A stretch of DNA of 17,316 nucleotides from Parcubacteria group bacterium Gr01-1014_56 (GCA_007375995.1 VMFK01000008.1:1-17316), one strand, 5' to 3'; counted from the stretch's first letter, positions 7,243 through 14,543 are shown. Made by a program: numbers and translations. Notes: generated by a model from the letters alone, not told the origin.

Positions 7243-8547
7243 ATGGCTAACAAGGTAGTTACGCGCTTTGCTCCCAGCCCCACAGGCCTGCTCCACGGCG
7301 GAAACTACCGTACTGCTGTTTTTGCGTACTTGTTTGCAAAAAAAAACGGTGGGGAGTTTATCGTTCGGATAGAAGACACCGACCGTGAGCGTTCAAAAAA
7401 AGAGTACGAAGAAAATATACTCGAATCGCTCGCGTGGCTTGGCCTACCTCACGACAAATTGTACAGACAAAGCGAGCATGTAAAGCGACATGAAGAAGCG
7501 CTTAAAACCCTTATCGCAAAAGACATAGCATACGTCTCTGAGGAAGCTCAAGAGGAGGGGAAGCGCTCCCAGGTGATCCGTTTTCGTAACCCTAAAGAGC
7601 CGCTCACGTTTATTGATGCTATACGCGGCCCTATCACCACCGACACGACCGATCTGGGTGACTTTGTTATCGCGCGCAGTGAGACAGAGCCCGTGTTCCA
7701 CTTTGCTGTCGTGGTGGACGACTCGGACGAGGGGATAACGCACGTCATACGCGGAGAGGACCATATATCAAACACCCCGCGCCAGATCCTTATCCAACGA
7801 GCGCTTGGATTGACCTCGCCCGTATACGCCCACCTGCCTTTGGTTTTGGACTCGGATCGCACCAAACTTTCTAAACGTCGTGGCGCAAAAGCATTAACCG
7901 AATATCGAGACGAAGGGTATCTCCCTGAAGCAATACTGAATTATCTTGCGCTTTTGGGCTGGCATCCGAAAGACAATCAAGAACTTTTTTCCATTGGGGA
8001 ATTGATTAAAGAGTTCGATCTCTCGCGTATACAAAAAGGGGCAGGTATTTTTGATGAAACAAAACTGCTGTGGTTTAACCACGAGCATATCAAGCGACTC
8101 TCTAATGACGAATTTTTTGGGAGACTTGCTGCATATACTAAAACACCAATACATTCGAGCATCATTCCGCTTCTAAAAGAGCGCGCGCAGACATTAAAAG
8201 AAGCTGTAGATGCAGTAGCAGCAGGGGAGTACTCTTTTCTTGATGAAGATGTTTCCTACAGTAAAGAACTCTTACTACAAGGCGCAAAAGTACCGGAAGA
8301 AGTTGTATCGCAGCATTTAAACAAAATTATTGAGTCTCTAGAGGCTCTTTCAAATTTTACGAATGACGAGATAAAAAATGCGATCTTCCCTTATGCCACG
8401 GAGGTGGGGAGGGGTGCGGTACTGTGGCCTATGCGCGTTGCGCTCTCTGGTAAGGAAAAGTCTCCTGATCCGTTTACACTTGCGAGCCTCTTGGGTAAAG
8501 AAAAGACGATACAGAGGCTCCGGGCAGCCCTCACCGTGTTAAAATAA
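7243..8547 (+). CDS. gltX: Glutamyl-tRNA synthetase
   Basis: Class I aminoacyl-tRNA synthetase that charges tRNA-Glu (possibly also tRNA-Gln, if non-discriminating). The 434-residue protein starts RFAPSPTGLLHGGNYRTAVFAYLFAK, whose LHGGN is the HIGH-type nucleotide site, followed by RIEDTDRERS, VIRGEDHISNTPRQ and the KMSKR-type loop TKLSKRRGAK at about 207-216. The C-terminal anticodon-binding helices follow. It is somewhat shorter than the roughly 470 residues of E. coli GltX. It has its own extended -10 promoter and sits downstream of the palindromic site, so the ArsR-like protein may regulate it. The M23 peptidase gene begins 4 bases after its stop. Confidence 0.95.
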   Translation: MANKVVTRFAPSPTGLLHGGNYRTAVFAYLFAKKNGGEFIVRIEDTDRERSKKEYEENILESLAWLGLPHDKLYRQSEHVKRHEEALKTLIAKDIAYVSEEAQEEGKRSQVIRFRNPKEPLTFIDAIRGPITTDTTDLGDFVIARSETEPVFHFAVVVDDSDEGITHVIRGEDHISNTPRQILIQRALGLTSPVYAHLPLVLDSDRTKLSKRRGAKALTEYRDEGYLPEAILNYLALLGWHPKDNQELFSIGELIKEFDLSRIQKGAGIFDETKLLWFNHEHIKRLSNDEFFGRLAAYTKTPIHSSIIPLLKERAQTLKEAVDAVAAGEYSFLDEDVSYSKELLLQGAKVPEEVVSQHLNKIIESLEALSNFTNDEIKNAIFPYATEVGRGAVLWPMRVALSGKEKSPDPFTLASLLGKEKTIQRLRAALTVLK

Positions 8548-8551
8548 CATC

Positions 8552-9844
8552 ATGCGACACGTTCGATATACTGTTGCCGCTTTTTTCTTTGCGCTCTTTT
8601 TGGCGCTTGGAGCTACGACCTATATACACGCTGACACACAAGAGGAGATACAGGCGCAGATAAACGAGAGTAACAAACAAATCGAAGCGCTAAAAGCAGA
8701 GATTGCAGAGCTCCAAGGAGAGCTAAACGATACCACCAAACAAAAACAAACGCTCCAAGGTGCGATAAAAGAACTTAACCTAAATATTCAGAAATTAAAA
8801 AAATCGATTACGCTTACTCAAACACAAATCAAGCAGAAAGACCTCGAAATAGGGACACTCTCAACTACTATTAGCGATACCTCCGGCAAGATAGGCGCCT
8901 CACAATCGCAAATCGCGGACTCACTCCGCCAACTTGAAGCGCACGACGAGCAGCCCATGATCGTGACGCTTTTTAGCGGCGGTACGCTCTCCTCGTTTTT
9001 CGATGAAGCAACGACGCTAGAGTCTATGCGCACACTCCTCCAGGACCATATCCACACACTCCAAGGCCTTAAAGTCGACCTTGAGAGCGACAAAGATGTT
9101 GCCGAAAAGAAGCGCCGCGAGTTAGCAAAGCTTAACACCTCGCTTGGCCAACAGAACCAAGGCCTCACTATCTCGCGCAATGAGCAAACTAAGCTTCTTG
9201 ATCAAACAAAAAATAAAGAATCGACATACCAAGCGCAAATCGCGCAGAAAAAAGCGCTAGAGGCAAAATTCGAGCAGGACCTCCTCAACTACGAAGCGCA
9301 ACTCAACCTTATCGTTAACCCAGGCAGTTTTGCTGCCCCCAAGGCCGGCGTACTTTTGTGGCCGGTTGAGCAACCTCATGTTACGCAATATTTCGGCAAT
9401 ACCGCGTTCGCTACACAAAACGCACAAATATACGGTGGCAAAGGACACAACGCGATAGACCTACGCGCGCCCCCAGGGACTCCCATTCTCGCTGCGCGAG
9501 GCGGAGTGGTGCGCGGGGTAGGGAACACTGACCTCGTGTGCCCCGGAGCCTCTTACGGTAAGTGGGTTTTTATCGACCATGACAATGGGCTCTCGACTCT
9601 CTATGCGCATCTTTCAACTTTTACGGTATCAGAGGGTGCGCCTGTCGCGAGTGGTCAGGTAATTGGGTACTCCGACACGACAGGATACGCCACGGGGCCT
9701 CACCTCCATTTTGGCGTTTATGCTTCCTCGGGTGCAGAGATACGAACATTCCCCAGCAAAAGCTGTGTAGGTAAGGTCTACACCATGCCGGTTGCCGATG
9801 TGTCTGCGTACTTAAACCCCTTATCGTACTTGCCGCCGCTATAG
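8552..9844 (+). CDS. Secreted coiled-coil M23 (LytM/EnvC-like) peptidase
   Basis: Predicted exported murein hydrolase of 430 residues. A signal peptide spans about residues 1-27 (hydrophobic FFFALFLALGA, then YIHA). Residues 30-255 are Gln/Lys/Glu-rich coiled coil in two stretches separated by a short globular piece around 132-160. Residues 266-390 are the LytM domain with all zinc ligands: His299 and Asp303 (GHNAID), His353 (LYAHL) and His386 in GPHLHFG (384-386). The active site therefore looks complete, unlike E. coli EnvC, which is degenerate. A role in splitting septal peptidoglycan is inferred from this architecture and from the division genes upstream. It is 4 bases behind gltX with no Shine-Dalgarno site, so it is probably cotranscribed. 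Confidence 0.92.
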   Translation: MRHVRYTVAAFFFALFLALGATTYIHADTQEEIQAQINESNKQIEALKAEIAELQGELNDTTKQKQTLQGAIKELNLNIQKLKKSITLTQTQIKQKDLEIGTLSTTISDTSGKIGASQSQIADSLRQLEAHDEQPMIVTLFSGGTLSSFFDEATTLESMRTLLQDHIHTLQGLKVDLESDKDVAEKKRRELAKLNTSLGQQNQGLTISRNEQTKLLDQTKNKESTYQAQIAQKKALEAKFEQDLLNYEAQLNLIVNPGSFAAPKAGVLLWPVEQPHVTQYFGNTAFATQNAQIYGGKGHNAIDLRAPPGTPILAARGGVVRGVGNTDLVCPGASYGKWVFIDHDNGLSTLYAHLSTFTVSEGAPVASGQVIGYSDTTGYATGPHLHFGVYASSGAEIRTFPSKSCVGKVYTMPVADVSAYLNPLSYLPPL

Positions 9845-9898
9845 ATATCCCCACGTGCCCCTTTTTTAGAACTCATAGAAGCTTCATACTTATTAGTG

Positions 9899-9942
9899 CG
9901 GAAGTGCTGATGAAGGTGCACGGTCGAACCGCATAAATTTTC
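9899..9942 (+). promoter_or_regulatory. Upstream blocks of the first DUF378 gene, repeated before the second
   Basis: Three short blocks occur in the same order before both DUF378 genes: CGGAAGTG (9899-9906), GGTCGA (9922-9927) and ATAAATTTTC (9933-9942). Between them the spacing differs. They look like the remains of a duplicated promoter or leader region. No confident -10/-35 pair can be assigned. The rest of 9845-9954 shows nothing else recognisable. Confidence 0.45.
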
Positions 9943-9954
9943 AGTACTTACTCT

Positions 9955-10164
9955 ATGAAAACTCTTAAACCTATTGCATCAGTTCTTGTTATTGTCGGAG
10001 CTATTAACTGGGGCCTTGTTGGCTTAGGTTGGCTTGTCGGCAATGCAGACTGGAACGTCGTCCACATGCTTCTTGGAAGTTCAATGCAGCTCGAAGCCCT
10101 CGTCTATGTTCTTGTAGGCGCCGCTGGTGTCTGGGGCCTCCTAGACTGGAAGAAAATGATGTAA
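9955..10164 (+). CDS. DUF378 small membrane protein, copy 1
   Basis: A 69-residue protein with two hydrophobic segments, at about 6-28 and 46-64. The family motif is IVGAINWGLVGLGWLVG at 13-29, followed by DWNVVHMLLGSSMQLEALVYVLVG. This matches DUF378, a family of small inner-membrane proteins of unknown function. The core is about 70% identical by eye to the next gene, so the two arose by tandem duplication. The charged tail DWKKMM differs from copy 2. No Shine-Dalgarno site is present. Confidence 0.88.
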   Translation: MKTLKPIASVLVIVGAINWGLVGLGWLVGNADWNVVHMLLGSSMQLEALVYVLVGAAGVWGLLDWKKMM

Positions 10165-10166
10165 TT

Positions 10167-10226
10167 CGGAAGTGTCTCATATCTTAATTATGGGCGAGAG
10201 GTCGAGTCGCTGCTAAATAAATTTTC
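10167..10226 (+). promoter_or_regulatory. Upstream blocks of the second DUF378 gene
   Basis: Contains CGGAAGTG (10167-10174), GGTCGA (10200-10205) and ATAAATTTTC (10217-10226), in the same order as before copy 1. The retained blocks suggest that the duplication included the control region and that each copy has its own expression signals. Confidence 0.45.
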
Positions 10227-10243
10227 TACACCTATATCTCTAT

Positions 10244-10468
10244 ATGAAAATGCTTCACATGGCCGCCTTTGTTCTCTTGGCTGTTGGTGGTCTTAACTGG
10301 GGTCTTATCGGTCTTGGCTGGCTCGCGGGCAGTGCAGACTGGAACGTAGTACATATGATTGTCGGCGGCTCAATGCAGCTCGAGGCGCTTGTCTACGTGC
10401 TCGTCGGCGCTTCGGCAGCTTGGCTTCTCTTCACTCATAAGAAAGACTGCAAAGTTTGCGCGTCATAA
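10244..10468 (+). CDS. DUF378 small membrane protein, copy 2
   Basis: A 74-residue paralogue of the previous gene. It shares NWGLIGLGWLAGSADWNVVHM and the block SMQLEALVYVLVGAS, with two hydrophobic segments. The C-terminus differs: THKKDCKVCAS is basic and has a CxxC pair (Cys69, Cys72) that copy 1 lacks. That tail could bind metal or form a disulfide or thiol centre, an inference only. It is followed after 19 bases by a terminator. Function unknown. Confidence 0.87.
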   Translation: MKMLHMAAFVLLAVGGLNWGLIGLGWLAGSADWNVVHMIVGGSMQLEALVYVLVGASAAWLLFTHKKDCKVCAS

Positions 10469-10487
10469 CAAACTAATTGAGTCATGG

Positions 10488-10516
10488 AACCTCCGCCTAC
10501 TTTTGGTGGAGGTTTT
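10488..10516 (+). terminator. Rho-independent terminator after the DUF378 pair
   Basis: Stem AACCTCCGCC (10488-10497) pairs with GGTGGAGGTT (10505-10514), ten pairs including one G-U, around a 7-base loop and followed by a short T-rich run. It ends two bases before the extended -10 of the ABC operon. Confidence 0.7.
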
Positions 10517-10517
10517 G

Positions 10518-10526
10518 TGTTATACT
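10518..10526 (+). promoter_or_regulatory. Extended -10 promoter of the ABC exporter operon, probably leaderless
   Basis: TGT-TATACT with 7 bases between it and the ATG at 10534. The -35 position is occupied by the preceding terminator stem, as expected for an extended -10 promoter. A start of transcription at or next to the ATG is predicted. Confidence 0.65.
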
Positions 10527-10533
10527 GACATAA

Positions 10534-11280
10534 ATGCAGGAAGAAATTTCTATAAAAGACCTGCGCAAGGTGTACAAAACCGGCACAGCGGCACTTAAGG
10601 GTGTAACCCTCTCAATTGAGAAGGGCGATTTTTTTGCGCTACTCGGCCCCAACGGGGCAGGGAAGACCACTCTCATAGGCATCCTCGCGGGCCTCGTAGT
10701 TAAAACTGGCGGCGAAGTATCAGTGTTCGGCTCCTCGATAGATAAAGACCCAGTCACCACTAAATCGCACATCGGTCTGGTGCCGCAGGAATTCAACTTC
10801 AACATTTTTGAAAAAGTGATCGACATCGTAGTTGACCAAGCTGGTTTTTATGGCATCCCGCGCAAAGAGGCTCTCGCTCGGGCAGAAAACATCCTTAAAG
10901 ACCTCGGGCTATGGGAAAAGCGAAATGAGCCCTCTCAGCAGCTCTCCGGCGGCATGAAGCGTCGTCTTATGATCGCCAGAGCGCTCATCCACCACCCGCG
11001 CCTGCTTCTTTTAGACGAGCCGACTGCCGGTGTCGACGTTGAGATGCGCCACGGTATGTGGGACTTCTTGCGCAAGATGAACCAAGGGGGCATGACTATC
11101 GTCTTAACCACGCACTATCTTGAAGAGGCCGAGAAGCTCTCCCGCACCGTTGCCATGATAAACAAGGGCGAGATCGTGCTCAACGAGCCCATGGCAGGCC
11201 TGCTCGCACGCCACGGTGGGAAAAAGCTCGAGAATATCTATCTTGACCTCATTAAACAGGACAACGAACAACCATCATGA
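10534..11280 (+). CDS. ABC transporter ATP-binding protein (ABC-2 / YadG-like)
   Basis: Cytoplasmic ATPase subunit of an export-type ABC transporter. The 248-residue protein has Walker A GPNGAGKTT (38-46), the Q-loop Gln85 in GLVPQEF, signature LSGGMKRRL (137-145), Walker B LLLLDEP (157-163) with the D-loop AGVD, and the switch His194 in TTHYLEEAE. This order and the 'GVD' after Walker B are typical of the CcmA/YadG/DrrA exporter subfamily. Its last four bases overlap the permease start (ATGA). The substrate is not evident; polysaccharide, lipid or drug export are all possible. Confidence 0.93.
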   Translation: MQEEISIKDLRKVYKTGTAALKGVTLSIEKGDFFALLGPNGAGKTTLIGILAGLVVKTGGEVSVFGSSIDKDPVTTKSHIGLVPQEFNFNIFEKVIDIVVDQAGFYGIPRKEALARAENILKDLGLWEKRNEPSQQLSGGMKRRLMIARALIHHPRLLLLDEPTAGVDVEMRHGMWDFLRKMNQGGMTIVLTTHYLEEAEKLSRTVAMINKGEIVLNEPMAGLLARHGGKKLENIYLDLIKQDNEQPS

Positions 11281-12050
11281 CCCCACAACAAATTTGGACA
11301 TCTTACTACACGATGATGCGCAGGGAGTTTGTGCGCATTATCCGCATATGGTCGCAGACACTGCTTCCTCCGGTCGTCACCACCTCGTTATACTTTGTTG
11401 TCTTCGGTACCTTTATCGGTTCGCAGCTCCAACCCATAGACGGCTTTTCTTATATCCAATTTATAGTGCCTGGCCTCATTATGATGGGGGTGATCACGAG
11501 CGCGTACAGCAACACGGTCTCAACATTTTACTTTGCCAAGTGGATCCGCAATATCGATGAAATACTCGTTTCTCCTACGCCGGATTGGGTAGTGATCGCG
11601 GGCTTTGTAAGCGGGGGAGTCTTGCGCGGGCTTCTTGTCGGCATATTGGTGCTCATCTGCTCGCTCTTTTTTACCCACCTTGCGATAGCAAACGTGTTTG
11701 TGGTTCTCGCGGCATTGATACTTACCTCAGTACTCTTCTCTTTTGCGGGGCTAATAAACGGCATCTACGCAAAGGGGTTTGACGGGATCTCGATCGTCCC
11801 AACGTTCGTACTCACCCCACTCACATACTTGGGCGGCATATTTTACTCTATAGAGCAGTTCCCAGAGTTTTGGCAGAATGTCTCTTTAGCAAACCCGATA
11901 CTCTACATGGTAAATGCCTTTCGCTACGGCTTCCTCGGGATATCCGACGTGCCGCTTATGACCTGCTTTGCAGTGCTGATCGGATTTACAGTCGCATTCG
12001 CTGTAGTGAGTATTTATCTCTTCAAAAAGGGAACTGGAATAAAGAACTAG
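11277..12050 (+). CDS. ABC-2 type transporter permease (YadH-like)
   Basis: Membrane subunit paired with the ATPase upstream. It has 257 residues, matching the roughly 256 of YadH-type permeases, with six hydrophobic segments: near 27-50, 58-80, 105-130, 138-162, 170-185 and 230-250. The family region PLTYLGGIFYSIEQFPEFWQNVSLANPILYMVNAFRYGFLG is the conserved ABC-2 C-terminal loop, with its characteristic YLGGIFY, P-Y and R-Y-G-F-G residues. The ATGA overlap with the ATPase gene implies one mRNA and coupled translation. No clear terminator follows. Confidence 0.92.
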   Translation: MTPQQIWTSYYTMMRREFVRIIRIWSQTLLPPVVTTSLYFVVFGTFIGSQLQPIDGFSYIQFIVPGLIMMGVITSAYSNTVSTFYFAKWIRNIDEILVSPTPDWVVIAGFVSGGVLRGLLVGILVLICSLFFTHLAIANVFVVLAALILTSVLFSFAGLINGIYAKGFDGISIVPTFVLTPLTYLGGIFYSIEQFPEFWQNVSLANPILYMVNAFRYGFLGISDVPLMTCFAVLIGFTVAFAVVSIYLFKKGTGIKN

Positions 12051-12079
12051 GAACGAAACTTTTCTTCTTCTTAAATCTG

Positions 12080-12119
12080 TGTTATTGTACTGTCAGTTAC
12101 GTACAACCAGAGGAGGTGG
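12080..12119 (+). promoter_or_regulatory. Promoter and strong Shine-Dalgarno site of the TrpF-like gene
   Basis: An extended -10-like element TGT-TATTGT at 12080-12088 predicts transcription from about 12095 and a leader of about 27 bases. AGGAGGTGG at 12111-12119 is a near-perfect Shine-Dalgarno sequence just before the ATG at 12122, and fixes that start. It is the only such strong site I find in the window. Confidence 0.65.
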
Positions 12120-12121
12120 CC

Positions 12122-12910
12122 ATGCGCCCCAATCGTTCTGAACCTTACATCGGCATCACCGGTTTCACGACTGCCGGTGAGATCAACGGAGTGCTCGATG
12201 TCTTGCCCCGCTACACTTATCGCCAAGTCATGGTGGGGGTGTTAGTGAGCAGTAAGACACTTCGCGGTATTCCCAATAAGTGGCCCCAACGCTATCCGAA
12301 GCCCGAGAAACTCTCGCAGATTTTCACGGCACACCGGAAGGCACTCAATTTGATCCACTTCAATACGAAAGAGCCGGAGCGTCTGCTCGATGATATGCTC
12401 CTCGCCCAGTCGATGGCCGGCCCGAACTGCCACGGCTTCCAGCTCAACATTGCGTGGCCGGACAAGGGAGTATTGAAGCAGTATCGGGACACAAAGCCCG
12501 AACATGCTTCACAGAGCGGTGCCGTCGTGCTTCAGGTGGGCAGTAAGGCGCTCGACGAGTGCGGACGCGACCCGACAAAGATTGCCGAGCGGGTGCATGA
12601 GTATGAGTATCTTGCTGACTTCGTGCTCATCGACCCTTCGGGCGGCGTGGGACAGGAGTTCGATGTGGACTTTACTCGGCAGTGCTTCATCGAACTTGAG
12701 AGTAAGACTACTTACATGGGCTTCGGCATCGCCGGTGGGCTCCATGCAGGTAACCTCGATCGCCTCGCTCCACTTCTCGAGGACTTTTCCTTCAGCATCG
12801 ATGCTGAAGGGAAGCTCCGCAACGTTGAAGACAATCTCGACGTGGAAGCGGCCAAAGCCTATCTCAAGAGTGCCGACGAGAAGTTTCGTCAATACGAAGT
12901 TGCTGTCTGA
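12122..12910 (+). CDS. TrpF-like TIM-barrel protein of unknown reaction
   Basis: A 262-residue protein resembling phosphoribosylanthranilate isomerase (TrpF) in the order of its motifs: N-terminal IGITGFT (10-16, compare ICGIT), GFQLNIAWPD (105-114, compare VQLHG), FVLIDPSGGVGQEFD (167-181, compare LLDT..GGTGKTFDW), GFGIAGGL (200-207, compare SGGL) and SIDAEG (225-230, compare DVSSG). The Cys that acts as general base in TrpF is Ile here, while the Asp of LID (171) is kept, so a classical isomerase reaction is doubtful. The protein is longer than TrpF (about 200 residues), with an insertion near 45-65. No other trp gene is near. It has its own promoter, strong ribosome site and terminator, so it forms a monocistronic unit. 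The start at 12122 is chosen over an upstream open frame because of the ribosome site. Confidence 0.7.
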   Translation: MRPNRSEPYIGITGFTTAGEINGVLDVLPRYTYRQVMVGVLVSSKTLRGIPNKWPQRYPKPEKLSQIFTAHRKALNLIHFNTKEPERLLDDMLLAQSMAGPNCHGFQLNIAWPDKGVLKQYRDTKPEHASQSGAVVLQVGSKALDECGRDPTKIAERVHEYEYLADFVLIDPSGGVGQEFDVDFTRQCFIELESKTTYMGFGIAGGLHAGNLDRLAPLLEDFSFSIDAEGKLRNVEDNLDVEAAKAYLKSADEKFRQYEVAV

Positions 12911-12920
12911 TTTCGACACT

Positions 12921-12954
12921 GCCTGCTGGGAGCAATCCCCGCAGGCGGTTTTTT
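12921..12954 (+). terminator. Rho-independent terminator of the TrpF-like gene
   Basis: GCCTGC (12921-12926) pairs with GCAGGC (12941-12946), with an additional GGG/CCC inside across one mismatch, and TTTTTT follows at 12949-12954. The T run runs into the stop codon of the convergent gene on the minus strand. Confidence 0.85.
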
Positions 12955-13591
12955 ATTTTTTCTCCCACTCTTCGATATCTAAAATCTGGCGCTCGAGCGT
13001 GGTAGCTCGGCGCAATTTTTTTATCAAATGTTTTGGCACAAGGGGTAGGTGAGGGGAGGCGTCCATCTCCTCTGCCAGCCAGTCCAAGCTCCCTTCGGCT
13101 ATTACCCACCTCGCGGGCGAATAGCGCGAGAGGTCAAAGGGCTTGGAGTAAGCTCTGAGGGTCTTCCGGCCGTCTTTATATAAAAAGTACTCATGAAAGT
13201 AAGACATCGCGAGCTCACGCACACTTTTGTAGACAGGGTCTCTCCAGCGTAAAACCGGGTTATTGGTTTTACTAATCGCGCCCCACAAACCGTTCTCTTT
13301 AAAAAGCGCGACGACGTGGTCTTGGTCTGCGTCGATTGTCTGCAAGTCCATCAAGAGTGGCTCCCTCCCGTGGTAGGCGAGGGCAGCGGCGGCGAATATG
13401 GCGCCTTCGAGGCAGTATGCCCGCCCTTCTTTCAAAATTCGCCTTGGAGAGCGGCAGGTCTCCCCCGATTTTTTTGAAAAATTTTGGGGGAGTGCTTCAA
13501 GATAGTCTTGTATGCGTACCGGGGTAGATAATTTTTTAAAGACAGTATGCTCGCGAGGGGAGAGGAGGGCGCGGAGATCATTTTTGTACAT
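12953..13591 (-). CDS. Transglutaminase-like cysteine protease-fold protein
   Basis: A 212-residue soluble protein with a transglutaminase-like core. RAYCLEGAIFAAAALAYHG (58-75) puts a Cys60 at the start of a helix, as in the catalytic Cys of that superfamily, and DQDHVVALFKENGLWGAISKTN (89-110) gives His92 on a strand followed by a plausible third residue (Ser108, Asn110 or Asp118). There is no signal peptide, so it is probably cytosolic. Whether it is a protease, amidase or inactive binder cannot be told. It is convergent with the TrpF-like gene, its stop overlapping that gene's terminator T run. A -10 element 9 bases before the ATG suggests a very short leader. It is similar in layout to uncharacterised proteins of Patescibacteria, from memory. 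Confidence 0.65.
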   Translation of the reverse strand: MYKNDLRALLSPREHTVFKKLSTPVRIQDYLEALPQNFSKKSGETCRSPRRILKEGRAYCLEGAIFAAAALAYHGREPLLMDLQTIDADQDHVVALFKENGLWGAISKTNNPVLRWRDPVYKSVRELAMSYFHEYFLYKDGRKTLRAYSKPFDLSRYSPARWVIAEGSLDWLAEEMDASPHLPLVPKHLIKKLRRATTLERQILDIEEWEKK

Positions 13592-13600
13592 GTACCAATC

Positions 13601-13606
13601 ATTGTA
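13601..13606 (-). promoter_or_regulatory. Candidate -10 of the transglutaminase-like gene
   Basis: TACAAT on the minus strand, 9 bases before the ATG at 13591. No TGn extension or clear -35 is visible. The start codon itself lies in the palindrome GTACATGTAC (13586-13595). Confidence 0.45.
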
Positions 13607-13626
13607 CCTGAGTGCCTGGTTCTTAA

Positions 13627-13664
13627 GTATAAGGGTCGCACAATATACCTTTTGCGACGTATAC
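13627..13664. repeat. Imperfect inverted repeat between divergent genes
   Basis: GTATA and GTCGC on the left (13627-13631, 13635-13639) are mirrored by GCGAC and TATAC on the right (13654-13658, 13660-13664). It may be an operator or a hairpin in the 212-base space between two divergent genes. The rest of that space shows no gene. Confidence 0.35.
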
Positions 13665-13787
13665 CTATCCTGTGAACCTGGAAATAGCGGGAGGCTTTAC
13701 ACTTTAATATCCTCTCACCCACTACTTCGCAGCACAAAACGTCGGTAATTCTTTTTTTGTGGAATTCCTATCTTTCCTGCCCTGTTT

Positions 13788-13796
13788 TGATAGACT
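13788..13796 (+). promoter_or_regulatory. Extended -10 promoter of the two-TM hypothetical gene
   Basis: TGA-TAGACT, with 7 bases between it and the ATG at 13804. This predicts a leaderless transcript and helps choose the ATG at 13804 over the upstream one at 13759. Confidence 0.5.
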
Positions 13797-13803
13797 TCTG
13801 GAC

Positions 13804-14502
13804 ATGTACCGTTTTCTAAAAACTTATTGGTTTTGGAGATTTTTGGTGTTTTTACTACTCAGCGCCCTTTTTACGACCTTGATTATCATCATCCATACTC
13901 CTAAACCAGATCCTTGGATGTTTGATTTCTCTTGTATGAATTCTGGACCCTGTCCGGTGACAATTGATCAAAATAGTCAGGCAAACTTTCAGGATAGTGT
14001 TGAAAACGCGATACATAACTCCAATCGTCTTGGAAAACTTTCAGAGGTATACATGTCGGTAATGCAATTTGATGTCCACGTATATAATTTTTCAATAGCG
14101 TATATAAAAGCGCCCTCAACCACACCTCCATTAGACGGAAAGAAACTCAGAGCATCCATCCAATGTCTTGAAGGAAATCTAGGATACGGCCAGGCAATAC
14201 CTATTACGGGAAACTTTTCCTTGTCAGATCCCGTGGATCGTATAACCAAATTGATAGAATTTCATGTCACGCGTTGTCCTGGATTTATTATAGAAAAAGC
14301 TGATTTGGAGGGTTTGCCAGTCTTTCCTCCAAACTCTGAGATAAAAATGGATTACGGACCCAAGTTTAGTCCGAAATTTACTCCTGATATCTATAGTTGG
14401 GTACTCGTTTTTGGTTTTAACTGTCTAATTTTGCTAGGTTTTTTGCCTCTCATCAGAGAAGGTATTAGATTCCTCAAAAAAGGCTCTCGATATTTTGATT
14501 AA
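13804..14502 (+). CDS. Hypothetical protein with two membrane segments
   Basis: A 232-residue protein I do not recognise. Residues about 9-30 (FWRFLVFLLLSALFTTLIIII) and about 198-218 (SWVLVFGFNCLILLGFLPLI) are membrane segments. The roughly 165 residues between them contain four Cys, two close together (SCMNSGPC) and two single, so the middle is probably outside the membrane and may carry disulfides. Both ends are basic or short and likely cytosolic. The gene is clearly more AT-rich than its neighbours, which suggests recent acquisition or weak selection. It stands alone between a leaderless-type promoter and a strong bidirectional terminator. An upstream ATG at 13759 would add 15 residues. 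Confidence 0.7.
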   Translation: MYRFLKTYWFWRFLVFLLLSALFTTLIIIIHTPKPDPWMFDFSCMNSGPCPVTIDQNSQANFQDSVENAIHNSNRLGKLSEVYMSVMQFDVHVYNFSIAYIKAPSTTPPLDGKKLRASIQCLEGNLGYGQAIPITGNFSLSDPVDRITKLIEFHVTRCPGFIIEKADLEGLPVFPPNSEIKMDYGPKFSPKFTPDIYSWVLVFGFNCLILLGFLPLIREGIRFLKKGSRYFD

Positions 14503-14518
14503 TTTCCTCGGCAAAGTA

Positions 14519-14534
14519 GGGGGAGTACTCCCCC
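14519..14534. repeat. 16-bp perfect GC-rich palindrome
   Basis: GGGGGAGT followed by its complement ACTCCCCC, 16 bases after the stop of the hypothetical gene and 10 bases before the terminator. A near copy, GGGGAGT-G-ACTCCCC, is inside the exonuclease gene at 15699-15713. It could be a processing or protein-binding hairpin. Confidence 0.5.
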
Positions 14535-14543
14535 CTGGAAATA

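Noticed and set aside
9845..9954. Terminator after the M23 peptidase gene (T run at 9861-9867)
   Set aside because: No stem precedes the T run.
11870..12121. N-terminal extension of the TrpF-like protein from an upstream start
   Set aside because: It overlaps the permease gene in another frame, and a strong ribosome site and promoter point to the ATG at 12122.
12504..13052. Open frames overlapping the TrpF-like gene (plus 12504-13052, minus 12509-12919)
   Set aside because: Composition is that of shadow frames, there are no family motifs, and the TrpF-like terminator cuts through the plus-strand one.
13432..13748. Frames at 13432-13737 (minus) and 13512-13748 (plus)
   Set aside because: They overlap the transglutaminase-like gene and its promoter region and show no recognisable protein features.
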